The position numbers and the translations under genes are program-made. From contig JASLAE010000031.1 in NCBI GenBank assembly GCA_030147305.1, positions 1 to 31,581 of the forward strand: 31,581 nucleotides of DNA, given 5' to 3'. This DNA comes from Cesiribacter sp. Its GTDB lineage: Bacteria; Bacteroidota; Bacteroidia; Cytophagales; Cyclobacteriaceae. The number at the start of each line of letters is the position of its first letter. The stretch's first letter is position 1. Shown here piece by piece: positions 9,486 through 16,797 of this stretch. The notes under the pieces are model-generated. The model saw only the letters and a program-made list of their open reading frames with translations, did not search any database and was not told the origin of the DNA.

Positions 9486-11204
9486 CTACCTAACTACTGA
9501 TTCCTGTATATCTTCTACCTGTGTGGGGGCAACGCTGGTCTGCGCCTCAATAGCCTCACCCAGGGCAGTGAACTTCCTGTACCGCCGGGCATAAACGGTT
9601 GCCCGTGCCGGGTCGGGATAGTATTCCATATCAAAACCCTGGCCCATGGCTGCCATAGCATCTTCTACTTTAGCATAGATCCCGGCTACTGTAGCAGCAA
9701 ACATGGCGGCGCCTATGGCGCAGGTTTGCTCAGACTTATGAATGCGAATGGGCATGTTCATCACATCGGCCATCATTTGCATGATAAAAGGCGATTTTCT
9801 GGCTACACCGCCCAAGCCGATGAGGCCTTTTACTGGTATGCCCTGCTCTACAAAGCGATCTACTATTTTCTTTGCCCCAAAACAGGTGGCTTCTGCCAGC
9901 GCCCGGAAGATGCGTGGCGCATCGCTGCCCAGGCCAATGCCGGCAATGGCGCCCTTCAGCATTTGGTTGGCATCCGGAGTACGGCGGCCATTGAACCAGT
10001 CAATGGCATATTCATTTTCTTCTGAAAGGGGAATCTGGTCAGCTGCACGGCTTAATTCAGGAATTATTTTAGCAGACAGCTCCTCAACCAGCCGGGCGGC
10101 CGTTTGCGCATCTACCACAGCTGATTGTGACAGCAGGCTTTGCATAGGCCACAACAGGAGCTTTTTAAACCAGGCATAGGTATCGCCAAAGGCAGATTGG
10201 CCTGCCTCCAGGCCAATCATGCCTGGAATGATGGAGCCCGGCACCTGGCCGCAAATTCCGCCTACCAGGGTATCTGCCACTTCATGCGCAGGAGCTACCA
10301 GCATGTCGCAGGTAGAGGTGCCCATAACCTTGCTCAGATGGTAAGGCTCTACCTGACCACCTACTGCACCCATATGGGCATCAAAGGCACCTACACCAAT
10401 CAACACATCAGTGCTGAGCCCCAGCCGGTTGGCCCAGGCCTGGCCCAGCCTGCCCGCCGGTTGATCAGAAGTATAAGTTTCTGTAAAAAGCCTTTCGGTA
10501 AAGCCATGGAGCAGCGGGTCAAGAGATGCAAAAAAATCGTTGGGCGGTAAACCACCAAACTCGGCAGCCCACAAGGCTTTGTGTCCGGCCGAGCAGCGGC
10601 TGCGCTTCATTGCCATCACATCCTCACCGCCCGTAAGCAGAAAGGGAATCCAGTCGCAGTGCTCTACCCAGGAGTAGCAAGCTTCGCGCACCTGCTTATT
10701 TGCCCGGAGGGTACGCAGCAGTTTTGCCCAGAACCACTCAGAGGAATAAATACCTCCTACATATTTAAGATAATTTGTTTCAAACCGGGTAGCATGGGTG
10801 TTGATCTCGGCAGCCTCGCCTACGGCTGTATGGTCTTTCCACAAGACAAACATGGCATGTGGGTTTTCTTCAAAACCAGGCAGCAAAGCCAGGGGTGTAC
10901 CCTTTTTGTCTACGGCTACCGGTGTTGAGCCGGTGGTATCTATAGAAATACCCTTCACCAATGCGGCAACTGCTGTACCCGCCTGTTGCAAACAGTCTTT
11001 GATGGTAAATTCCAGGCCTTCTATATAATCCAGCGGGTGTTGCCGAAACTGGTTGGCTGCCGGAACACAGTACAGTCCCTGCTGCCAGCGGGGGTAATAA
11101 TAAACACTGGCGGCTACTTCCTTTCCGGAAATCGCATCTGCCAGTACGGACCGGACTGAATCGGTTCCGTAGTCTACGCCAATCACATAAGCGTGCTTAT
11201 CCAT
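9486..11204 (-). CDS. araB: Ribulokinase
   Basis: Phosphorylates L-ribulose to L-ribulose 5-phosphate with ATP. The 572-residue FGGY-family protein begins with the phosphate-binding signature IGVDYGTDSVR. It keeps the DTTGSTPVAVD segment, the GTSTCDMLVAP segment, and the C-terminal GLIGLGGVARKSPFIMQMMADVM ATP-binding segment. The length matches bacterial AraB (about 560-570). It is the first gene of the catabolic series; the 178-base gap upstream separates it from araR and carries a candidate operator. Cytoplasmic. Confidence 0.97.
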   Translation of the reverse strand: MDKHAYVIGVDYGTDSVRSVLADAISGKEVAASVYYYPRWQQGLYCVPAANQFRQHPLDYIEGLEFTIKDCLQQAGTAVAALVKGISIDTTGSTPVAVDKKGTPLALLPGFEENPHAMFVLWKDHTAVGEAAEINTHATRFETNYLKYVGGIYSSEWFWAKLLRTLRANKQVREACYSWVEHCDWIPFLLTGGEDVMAMKRSRCSAGHKALWAAEFGGLPPNDFFASLDPLLHGFTERLFTETYTSDQPAGRLGQAWANRLGLSTDVLIGVGAFDAHMGAVGGQVEPYHLSKVMGTSTCDMLVAPAHEVADTLVGGICGQVPGSIIPGMIGLEAGQSAFGDTYAWFKKLLLWPMQSLLSQSAVVDAQTAARLVEELSAKIIPELSRAADQIPLSEENEYAIDWFNGRRTPDANQMLKGAIAGIGLGSDAPRIFRALAEATCFGAKKIVDRFVEQGIPVKGLIGLGGVARKSPFIMQMMADVMNMPIRIHKSEQTCAIGAAMFAATVAGIYAKVEDAMAAMGQGFDMEYYPDPARATVYARRYRKFTALGEAIEAQTSVAPTQVEDIQESVVR

Positions 11205-11310
11205 GATATTCTGATTCTAGCCAGCGCAGCCAGCTTTAAAAAATAAATATTTGACAGCCCGGTAAAGCGATACTATCTGCTTATGAGCAAAAGCGCTTTG
11301 GGTTCCGCTG

Positions 11311-11345
11311 CTGTAGTGTCAAATTAACACTTATTTTTTAAATAA
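11311..11345 (-). promoter_or_regulatory. Candidate operator/promoter of the araB-araD-symporter-araA series
   Basis: In the 178-base gap between araB and araR lies AGTGT (11315-11319) paired with ACACT (11327-11331), a short dyad. It runs into ACACTTATTTTTTAAAT (11327-11343), the same string as upstream of susC apart from one T. On the minus strand this reads ATAAGTGTTAATTTGACAC, in which TTAATTTG resembles the -7 promoter element TAnnTTTG. A repressor bound here would cover the core promoter. Which protein binds it is not shown by the sequence; AraR is the obvious candidate. Confidence 0.5.
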
Positions 11346-11382
11346 AAAATATCAATCGTTTTAAATCAGCAATAAAACTGTT

Positions 11383-12090
11383 TTAGAAGACCAGCGTTTC
11401 CTGTTTGGGGATCAGGTTGAGAAAATCTGAGAATTTATCCTGGTACTGTTCTTTGTCGATCTTGTAGAAAAAAGCTCCTTTCCGGGAGTTAGCTTTATCT
11501 TTTTCATCTTGTTTAACCAAGAAGCCTGCGGAGAGTACCTTCCGGCAAAAATTACGTTTGTCGAACTCGGTCTCGTACAGCCCTTCATACATTGTTTGTA
11601 GTTGTGGAATGGTAAACTTTTCAGGAAGCAGCTCAAAAAGGATAGGATGTAGGGCTGCTTTGTACTTAAGCCTGTTCTTAGCCATGTTCACCATCTTTTC
11701 ATGATCAAAGATCAGCTGAGGCATTTCCTCAAGCTTAAACCATTTGGCATGAAAATCCTGGCTTAGCTGCTGCTCATATTTTTGTATATCAATCAGGGCT
11801 ACATAAGCAACGGCAATAGTTCTTTCGGCAGGGTCGCGGTTTGGTTCACCAAATGTATGCAACTGCTCCATAAATACATTTTCTAAGCCGGTAAGCTGTT
11901 TCAGTACCCGATTGGCCGCCTGATCTATACTCTCTTCTATCTGCACAAAACCGCCCATCAGACTCCACTTCATTTTTTCAGGTGCAAAGCCACGCTGAAT
12001 CAGGAGCAGCTTAAAATCATCGCCATCAAAACCAAATATTATGCAGTCTACTGCAACAAGGAGCCTGTTTTGACCTGCGTATCTGATCAC
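11383..12090 (-). CDS. araR: Nudix-type transcriptional regulator of arabinose use (AraR)
   Basis: A 235-residue protein with an N-terminal Nudix fold (about residues 8-135) and a C-terminal winged-helix DNA-binding region (about 150-225, HPILFELLPEKFTI onward). In the Nudix box the Gly47 and Glu53 positions are kept, but the three metal-binding glutamates of REUxEExGU are Val62, Gln65 and Leu66. The protein should therefore bind a ligand rather than hydrolyse nucleotides. This is the architecture of the Bacteroidota AraR known from Bacteroides, a repressor released by L-arabinose. The start is a GTG at 12090: an in-frame stop lies a few codons upstream, and the next Met (residue 40) would cut into the fold. 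It sits directly upstream of araB on the same strand and carries a dyad in its own upstream region, so autoregulation is plausible. Confidence 0.9.
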   Translation of the reverse strand: MIRYAGQNRLLVAVDCIIFGFDGDDFKLLLIQRGFAPEKMKWSLMGGFVQIEESIDQAANRVLKQLTGLENVFMEQLHTFGEPNRDPAERTIAVAYVALIDIQKYEQQLSQDFHAKWFKLEEMPQLIFDHEKMVNMAKNRLKYKAALHPILFELLPEKFTIPQLQTMYEGLYETEFDKRNFCRKVLSAGFLVKQDEKDKANSRKGAFFYKIDKEQYQDKFSDFLNLIPKQETLVF

Positions 12091-12144
12091 GTTAATCTTG
12101 ATTTAGGATCGAATTAAAATAAATATGGCCAATGTTATGGCTTG

Positions 12145-12182
12145 AAGTGTGAAAATAACATTTAATTTAAATATTCACACTT
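12145..12182. promoter_or_regulatory. Inverted repeat upstream of araR, candidate autoregulatory operator
   Basis: A perfect 9-bp inverted repeat, AAGTGTGAA (12145-12153) and TTCACACTT (12174-12182), is separated by 20 AT-rich bases. It lies 55 bases upstream of the araR GTG. The spacer contains AACATTTAATTTAAATA (12157-12173), related to the AACACTTA element upstream of araB, susC and the transketolase genes. The position fits binding by AraR itself or by a dimeric regulator at the araR promoter. Confidence 0.45.
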
Positions 12183-12250
12183 TATCATTTGAATAATAAT
12201 AGCAAGATAGGAAATGGAATGTTTACACAAAAAAATTCATGGCTCTGCTT

Positions 12251-12326
12251 GAGCAATAACCTACTGAAAGTCGTTGCTCAAACGGCCTTCCCCTACCCTG
12301 GAAATGCCTTCTGCATAATTTCCAGG
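12251..12326. repeat. Two stem-loop inverted repeats between lacI-type gene and araR
   Basis: This 329-base gap (12091-12419) holds no gene. Besides the araR dyad it has GAGCAA (12251-12256) / TTGCTC (12274-12279) and a 9-bp stem CCTGGAAAT (12297-12305) / ATTTCCAGG (12318-12326) with a 12-base loop. They lie downstream of the LacI-type gene on the minus strand. No U-tract follows, so they are weak terminator candidates at best and could instead be leader structure. Confidence 0.35.
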
Positions 12327-12419
12327 CAAGCTTATAAGTCGAGAACCTGGGTCTATAACAAGACTTTTATATACGCATTTCCAGTACTTACATCTGTACC
12401 ACAGAGCCTTATCGGGCAA

Positions 12420-13445
12420 TTAAACTTTATTTTTTAGAGAAGATTTACGGATGATAAGCGTAGTTTTCAGTACAATCTTCTGTGGAATGAATTCTTCCGG
12501 CTTCATGATCTGCTCCAAAATATGACGGGCTGCCAGCTGCCCCATCTGAAAGGCCGGCTGCGCAATGGTGGTAAGGGCGGGCTCTAAAAGGGCTGTGATG
12601 GGTTCGTTATTAAAACCTACCAGGGCAATATCTTCCGGAATCTTTAGTCCTCTTTCTTTGATAACCTGCATAACTTGTATAGCAGCAGGATCGTTGATGG
12701 CAAAAATAGCATCGGGTGGCTGGGGTAGATCCAACAGCGCCTGAGCATGAGCGGTCACATCTTCAGCCGACAGACTGCTATGCCGAATCATTTCCGGCTG
12801 GATGGGAAGATTATACTTTCGAAGAGCATCTGTATATCCCTGCAGCCGGTTTCTGCTAATGGAAAGATTTTCTGGACCGGAAAGGTGGGCAATATGCCGG
12901 CATCCCATCTTAATTAAATGTTCAGTGGCTATGAAGGCGCCATCATGTTCATCTACCAATATGCTGGTTGTATTGATCTGATCGCATACCCTATCAAACA
13001 AGACCAGGGGAATTCCCTTGTTATGGAGCACCTTGAGATGATCAAAATCTGTAGTCTCCTTAGACAAGGAAATGATTAGGCCATCTACCCGGCTCGACAT
13101 CAGGGTATGAATGTTCTGCACTTCCCCCACATAAGATTCCTTAGACTGACAGATTACAACATTATAGCCTTTGTCTGCGGCCACATCCTGAAAGCCACTA
13201 AGGTTGGCAGAAAAAAAATGGGTGGCCAGCTCCGGCACAACAATCCCGAGCAGCTTTGTTTTGTTAGACCGCAGGTTTTGCGCTACCTGGTTAGGCGCAT
13301 ATTCCATTTGTTCTGCTACTTGCAGCACGGACTTGCGCGTTTCTTCGTTAACCTCGGCATATCCCTGCAGGGCTCTGGAAACAGTAGAAATAGAAACATT
13401 CAATGTTCGGGCGATATCACGCAGTGTAGCCTGTCCTTTTTTCAT
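12420..13445 (-). CDS. LacI-family transcriptional regulator
   Basis: A 341-residue regulator of normal LacI length. The N-terminal helix-turn-helix and hinge are clear at residues 6-62: ATLRDIARTLNVSISTVSRAL, then NEETRKSVLQVAEQMEYAPN and the hinge helix QVAQNLRSNKT. A periplasmic-binding-protein-like sugar domain follows (LLGIVVPEL, VDGLIISLS, GIPLVLFDRV, PDAIFAINDPAAIQVMQ, DIALVGFNNEPI). It lies between the HAD/transketolase genes and araR on the same strand. Its effector and target are unknown. Since AraR is also present, this second regulator may control the transketolase/HAD genes or susCD, or answer a different sugar. An inverted repeat CATAAAAT (13477-13484) / ATTTTATG (13516-13523) lies just upstream and could be its own site. 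Confidence 0.93.
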   Translation of the reverse strand: MKKGQATLRDIARTLNVSISTVSRALQGYAEVNEETRKSVLQVAEQMEYAPNQVAQNLRSNKTKLLGIVVPELATHFFSANLSGFQDVAADKGYNVVICQSKESYVGEVQNIHTLMSSRVDGLIISLSKETTDFDHLKVLHNKGIPLVLFDRVCDQINTTSILVDEHDGAFIATEHLIKMGCRHIAHLSGPENLSISRNRLQGYTDALRKYNLPIQPEMIRHSSLSAEDVTAHAQALLDLPQPPDAIFAINDPAAIQVMQVIKERGLKIPEDIALVGFNNEPITALLEPALTTIAQPAFQMGQLAARHILEQIMKPEEFIPQKIVLKTTLIIRKSSLKNKV

Positions 13446-13596
13446 ACCAAATCCTTTTACCTAATGATCAAGCAAGCATAAAATGTACTTTCACATACAG
13501 TTTGTTTCTACAGCTATTTTATGTTTCGCAGCAAAGATTTTAAAAGAACACCCTCGCACATAAGTTCTAAAAACAGCTTTTACCAAGCGGTTTCCG

Positions 13597-14286
13597 CTAG
13601 TCTTTAGTGCTGCACAGCGCCATAATTTTGCTCACTGAAGTTTCTGTATAGTCGCTGATAAAGCCCAGAATATTGTTGTATTCACTAAATTCTTCTCTGC
13701 TGTGCATGGTGGTTAGCACCATACAGGGCATGCCGGCGTTTTGCGCAGCCTCCACACCTTTGGGAGCATCCTCAAATACAATACAGGCAGCTGGTGGCAC
13801 ACCCAAAAGTTGTGCTCCTTTCACAAAGGTTTCCGGATCTGGCTTGCTCATGCCAACATCATCGGCGCTTACAATTGCATCAAAATAATGGCGAATGCCC
13901 AGGCCATCCAGGACAAAGTCTATGTTGAAGGTAATGGCTGCTGAACCAATAGCCATCCTTAGCTGCTGCCGGCGTGCCTCTTCCAGAAAATGATCCAAAC
14001 CAGCAATTAGCTTAAGGTGCGGCCTAAACTGGTCTTGATAACGTTTTTCCTTTTCTACCGAAATTCTATTGGCTTCCTCAGGGCTAAAATGGTCGGAACC
14101 AAAAATTCTGGTGAGCAGCTCAATGTTTTTGCCGTACATATGACCCCTTACTTCCTCTACACTCAGGGTAGCGCCTAAATCTTCATTCAGCACCCTATGC
14201 CATGCTTCGGTATGATAGTGCATATCGTCGATCATGGTACCATTCAGATCAAAGAGGAAGGCTCTGGGCGTTTGGGTTGACATCAT
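13597..14286 (-). CDS. HAD-superfamily phosphatase / beta-phosphoglucomutase-like protein with Asn at the second motif-I position
   Basis: A 229-residue cytoplasmic HAD subfamily I protein with a helical cap, like beta-phosphoglucomutase and sugar-phosphate phosphatases. Motifs seen: motif I FDLNGT with nucleophile Asp13, motif II Ser115 (MAIGSAA), motif III Lys148 (GMSKPDPETF), and motif IV Glu172-Asp173 (VFEDAPKGVEAA). Residue 15, normally the acid/base Asp of DxD, is Asn (codon AAT), which should weaken phosphatase or mutase chemistry. I chose the start at 14286 (the adjacent ATG at 14283 is equally possible) because the fold begins a few residues later; a longer frame to 14349 adds a poorly fitting leader. 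It follows the transketolase C gene by 84 bases and probably shares its transcript. The substrate is unknown; a sugar phosphate is likely. Confidence 0.82.
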   Translation of the reverse strand: MMSTQTPRAFLFDLNGTMIDDMHYHTEAWHRVLNEDLGATLSVEEVRGHMYGKNIELLTRIFGSDHFSPEEANRISVEKEKRYQDQFRPHLKLIAGLDHFLEEARRQQLRMAIGSAAITFNIDFVLDGLGIRHYFDAIVSADDVGMSKPDPETFVKGAQLLGVPPAACIVFEDAPKGVEAAQNAGMPCMVLTTMHSREEFSEYNNILGFISDYTETSVSKIMALCSTKD

Positions 14287-14370
14287 AAAAATCTTTTGTA
14301 AAAAGGGTAAACAGGAAAAACTTTGCTGACCCAGCATGTTGTGTCGCAAACATACCAGGGCAGCAGAGCA

Positions 14371-15345
14371 CTATTCCTGTGAAACAAATGCCTTTTTACG
14401 CTTGAGCACCTGCTGTACAGCCTTTACAATATGTTCAGCATCGAGCCCATACTTTTTCATCAGGGCTTCAGGAGTGCCGCTTTCCCCAAAGCTGTCATCT
14501 ACAGCTACATATTCCATGGGTACAGGATTATTCTTTAGCAGTACTTGCGCAATGCTATCACCCAGACCGCCCAAGCGGTTATGCTCTTCGGCACTTACGG
14601 CACAACCTGTTTTGGCCACAGACTTTAGAATAGCCTCTTCGTCCAGCGGCTTAATGGTGTGTATGTTGATGATCTCAGCATCAATACCCATTTCTGCGAG
14701 TTGTTCTCCCGCCTGTATGGCCTCCCAAACCAGGTGACCGGTAGCGAAAATGCTTACATCGGCACCCTCATTCACCATCCAGGCTTTGCCGATCTTAAAC
14801 TCCTGATCGGGAGCGGTAAAAATGGGCACTTTAGGCCTGCCAAAGCGCAGGTAAACCGGGCCCATATGATCGGCAATCGCTATGGTAGCGGCTTTAGTCT
14901 GGTTAAAATCGCAGGGGTTGATCACCGTCATACCCGGCAGCATTTTCATCAGGCCAATGTCTTCCAGGATCTGGTGTGTAGCACCGTCTTCTCCCAGCGT
15001 GAGGCCGGCATGCGAAGCACAGATTTTTACGTTCTTGTTGGAATAGGCAATAGACTGGCGGATCTGGTCATAAACCCTGCCGGTAGAAAAGTTGGCAAAG
15101 GTGCCAGTGTAGGGAATCTTGCCGCCAATGGTCATGCCTGCTGCAATGCCCATCATATTGGCTTCGGCAATACCGATCTGAAAGAATCGGTCGGGAAATT
15201 CCTTGATAAAATCCGCCATCTTAAGCGAACCTACCAGGTCGGCACAAAGGGCCACTACGTCTTTATTTTTTCTGCCTACTTCCAGCAGACCTGCGCCAAA
15301 GCCGGAACGGGTATCTTGTTTTTCAGTGTATGTATATTTTTTCAT
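14371..15345 (-). CDS. Transketolase, C-terminal subunit
   Basis: A 324-residue protein equal to the pyrimidine-binding and C-terminal domains of transketolase. It has the TPP-activating Glu61 in QIGIAEANMMGIAAG, then the FANFSTGRVYDQIRQSIAY segment, CASHAGLTLGEDGATHQ near residue 105, and the C-terminal domain with DVSIFATGHLVWEA and SAEEHNRLGGLG. It must act with the N-terminal subunit encoded immediately upstream (104-base gap) to form a cytoplasmic transketolase that moves two-carbon units between pentose phosphates. I used the ATG at 15345 (MKKYTYTEKQ), since the extra upstream frame to 15429 encodes an unlikely leader. Split transketolases of this type are common in Bacteroidota, archaea and some Firmicutes; 1-deoxyxylulose-5-phosphate synthase is excluded by length and domain order. 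Confidence 0.93.
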   Translation of the reverse strand: MKKYTYTEKQDTRSGFGAGLLEVGRKNKDVVALCADLVGSLKMADFIKEFPDRFFQIGIAEANMMGIAAGMTIGGKIPYTGTFANFSTGRVYDQIRQSIAYSNKNVKICASHAGLTLGEDGATHQILEDIGLMKMLPGMTVINPCDFNQTKAATIAIADHMGPVYLRFGRPKVPIFTAPDQEFKIGKAWMVNEGADVSIFATGHLVWEAIQAGEQLAEMGIDAEIINIHTIKPLDEEAILKSVAKTGCAVSAEEHNRLGGLGDSIAQVLLKNNPVPMEYVAVDDSFGESGTPEALMKKYGLDAEHIVKAVQQVLKRKKAFVSQE

Positions 15346-15449
15346 GAGTCTAATATTGGTGGAGAATAAGGGATAGTGAAAAATCAGCAAGTGCATAGTG
15401 GGCATAATCGGGCCGAAAGCCGGATACACAACACCACATACTTATTTTA

Positions 15450-16289
15450 TCAATAATCCTCCATGGTACTTTCTAACTGATCCAGCGCTTGCTGTAGTTG
15501 AGCATCATCTGGCGCTACACCATGCCACTTATGGGAACCCATCATAAAGTCTACGCCATGGCCCATATTGGTCTGCATCAGAATGGCAATAGGTTTGCCT
15601 TTATGGGCTTTGGATTTAGCAAGTTCCAATACCCGTACCACATCCGGCATGCTGTTTCCATTCATTTCCAGCACTTCCCAGTCAAACGCTTCCCACTTTC
15701 TGCGCAGGCTGCCAAGTGAAAGCACCGTTTCAGTAGGGCCGTCTATCTGCTGACCGTTTACATCTATGGTAGCAATAAGATTATCTACTTTATTATGAGG
15801 CGCAAACATGGCGGCCTCCCAGATCTGCCCTTCCTGCAACTCTCCATCGCCATGCAGGCTAAAAACCAGGCTGTTATCCTTGTTTAACTTCTTGGTGAGC
15901 GCAGCACCAATTGCCGCAGAAAGTCCCTGACCCAGAGAACCGGAGGCAATTCGCACACCTGGTAGTCCTTCATGCGTTGTAGGGTGGCCCTGCAACCGTG
16001 AATCCAGTTTGCGGAAGGTCTTCAGCTCATGTACCGGGAAATAACCAGACCTGGCCAGTACACTGTACCAAACCGGGCTAATATGGCCATTCGACAGGAA
16101 AAACAGATCCTCATCCTTACCATCCATATTAAAGTCAGGATTGTGCTTCAGGATATGGAAATAGAGGGCAACAAAGTATTCCGTGCAGCCCAGAGAGCCT
16201 CCCGGATGCCCTGACTGGCAGGCATGAACCATTCTTACAATATCCCGGCGAACCTGTTTGGTTATACTTTCTAATTCTTCTATGGTCAT
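15450..16289 (-). CDS. Transketolase, N-terminal (TPP-binding) subunit
   Basis: A 279-residue protein equal to the pyrophosphate-binding domain of transketolase. The thiamine diphosphate/Mg motif runs from GDG at 147-149 to Asn178 (IDVNGQQIDGPT). Other signatures are the substrate-contacting SGHPGGSLG at 26-34, SNGHISPVWYSVLA at 66-79, and GSLGQGLSAAIGAALTKK near 117-134. It is complete only with the C-terminal subunit just downstream. Its product pathway takes the D-xylulose 5-phosphate produced by AraD, which explains its position in an arabinose cluster. It is the most upstream gene of the minus-strand cluster and is divergent from the M48 protease gene. Confidence 0.94.
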   Translation of the reverse strand: MTIEELESITKQVRRDIVRMVHACQSGHPGGSLGCTEYFVALYFHILKHNPDFNMDGKDEDLFFLSNGHISPVWYSVLARSGYFPVHELKTFRKLDSRLQGHPTTHEGLPGVRIASGSLGQGLSAAIGAALTKKLNKDNSLVFSLHGDGELQEGQIWEAAMFAPHNKVDNLIATIDVNGQQIDGPTETVLSLGSLRRKWEAFDWEVLEMNGNSMPDVVRVLELAKSKAHKGKPIAILMQTNMGHGVDFMMGSHKWHGVAPDDAQLQQALDQLESTMEDY

Positions 16290-16797
16290 TTTGTATCTTG
16301 TTTTAATAGGTTTTAGACAATTATTGTTAAGCAGCTACTCTAGGTCAACTCATTATGCTGATGTTTGGAAGAGACATTTAAAATCCAGATACCGCATCAA
16401 AGCATTTATAAAAAACAGTTTCTGGTTAGTTTTTAGCTTTTGCTTCCAGCACCTAAGCATATACAAACCCAAAAGCATAGAAAGGTTTTCCTTGAGCTCA
16501 TAAACCAAAACCTATGGCTTGGCTTCCGGGCATAATTTAACGCAATTAAAGAAAAATTTCACGCTGCCCATAAAGCAATAATTAAATGTAATAATAACAC
16601 TTATAAACTTCAAAGCTTAGGCAATCAATTTTTACAATTTCAGTATTCCTGCGGAAGCGTGCTGGCAAACGTTCTAAATACTAGCATCAGTGTGAGCTAC
16701 AACAAATCACTGGCATAATGGTTGCTATATAACTAGATGTGCAGCAAATTCTTAGCATGCACTGGTTTAAATGTAACTTTTTAAAATATTTGACACC
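16290..16797. other. Divergent intergenic region between transketolase and M48 protease genes
   Basis: This 508-base stretch has no credible gene and must hold the promoters for both flanking genes. On the minus strand TTTG (16611-16614) and TACATTTA (16583-16590) are separated by 20 bases, close to the Bacteroidota -33/-7 consensus TTTG/TAnnTTTG. Between them lies AACACTTATAAA (16596-16607), similar to the element near araB and susC. That would give a leader of roughly 285 bases before the transketolase start. I see no clear promoter for the protease gene, only the AT-rich run before its ATG. Confidence 0.4.
16583..16614 (-). promoter_or_regulatory. Candidate promoter of the transketolase genes with embedded AACACTTA element
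   Basis: TTTG and TACATTTA (seven of eight positions of TAnnTTTG) are spaced by 20 bases on the minus strand. The spacer carries ATAAGTGTTATTATTA, sharing ATAAGTGTTA with the araB upstream region. A protein bound to this element would overlap the core promoter. In AT-rich DNA a chance match cannot be excluded. Confidence 0.35.

Noticed and set aside
9742..10179. Long plus-strand open frame across araB
   Set aside because: It is a shadow of the araB frame; araB has full-length conserved motifs.
12189..12437. 82-codon plus-strand open frame between araR and the LacI-type gene
   Set aside because: No family resemblance, overlaps the operator and hairpin region, no promoter or ribosome-binding support.
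13586..13598. Short hairpin AGCGG-TTT-CCGCT at the end of the HAD gene as a terminator
   Set aside because: Only 5 bp, overlaps the stop codon and has no T run after it.
14659..15369. 236-codon plus-strand open frame across the transketolase C gene
   Set aside because: Reverse-strand shadow; the minus-strand frame carries the transketolase motifs.
16258..16503. Plus-strand 81-codon open frame in the divergent gap before the M48 gene
   Set aside because: It overlaps the start of the transketolase gene on the other strand and has no recognisable motif.
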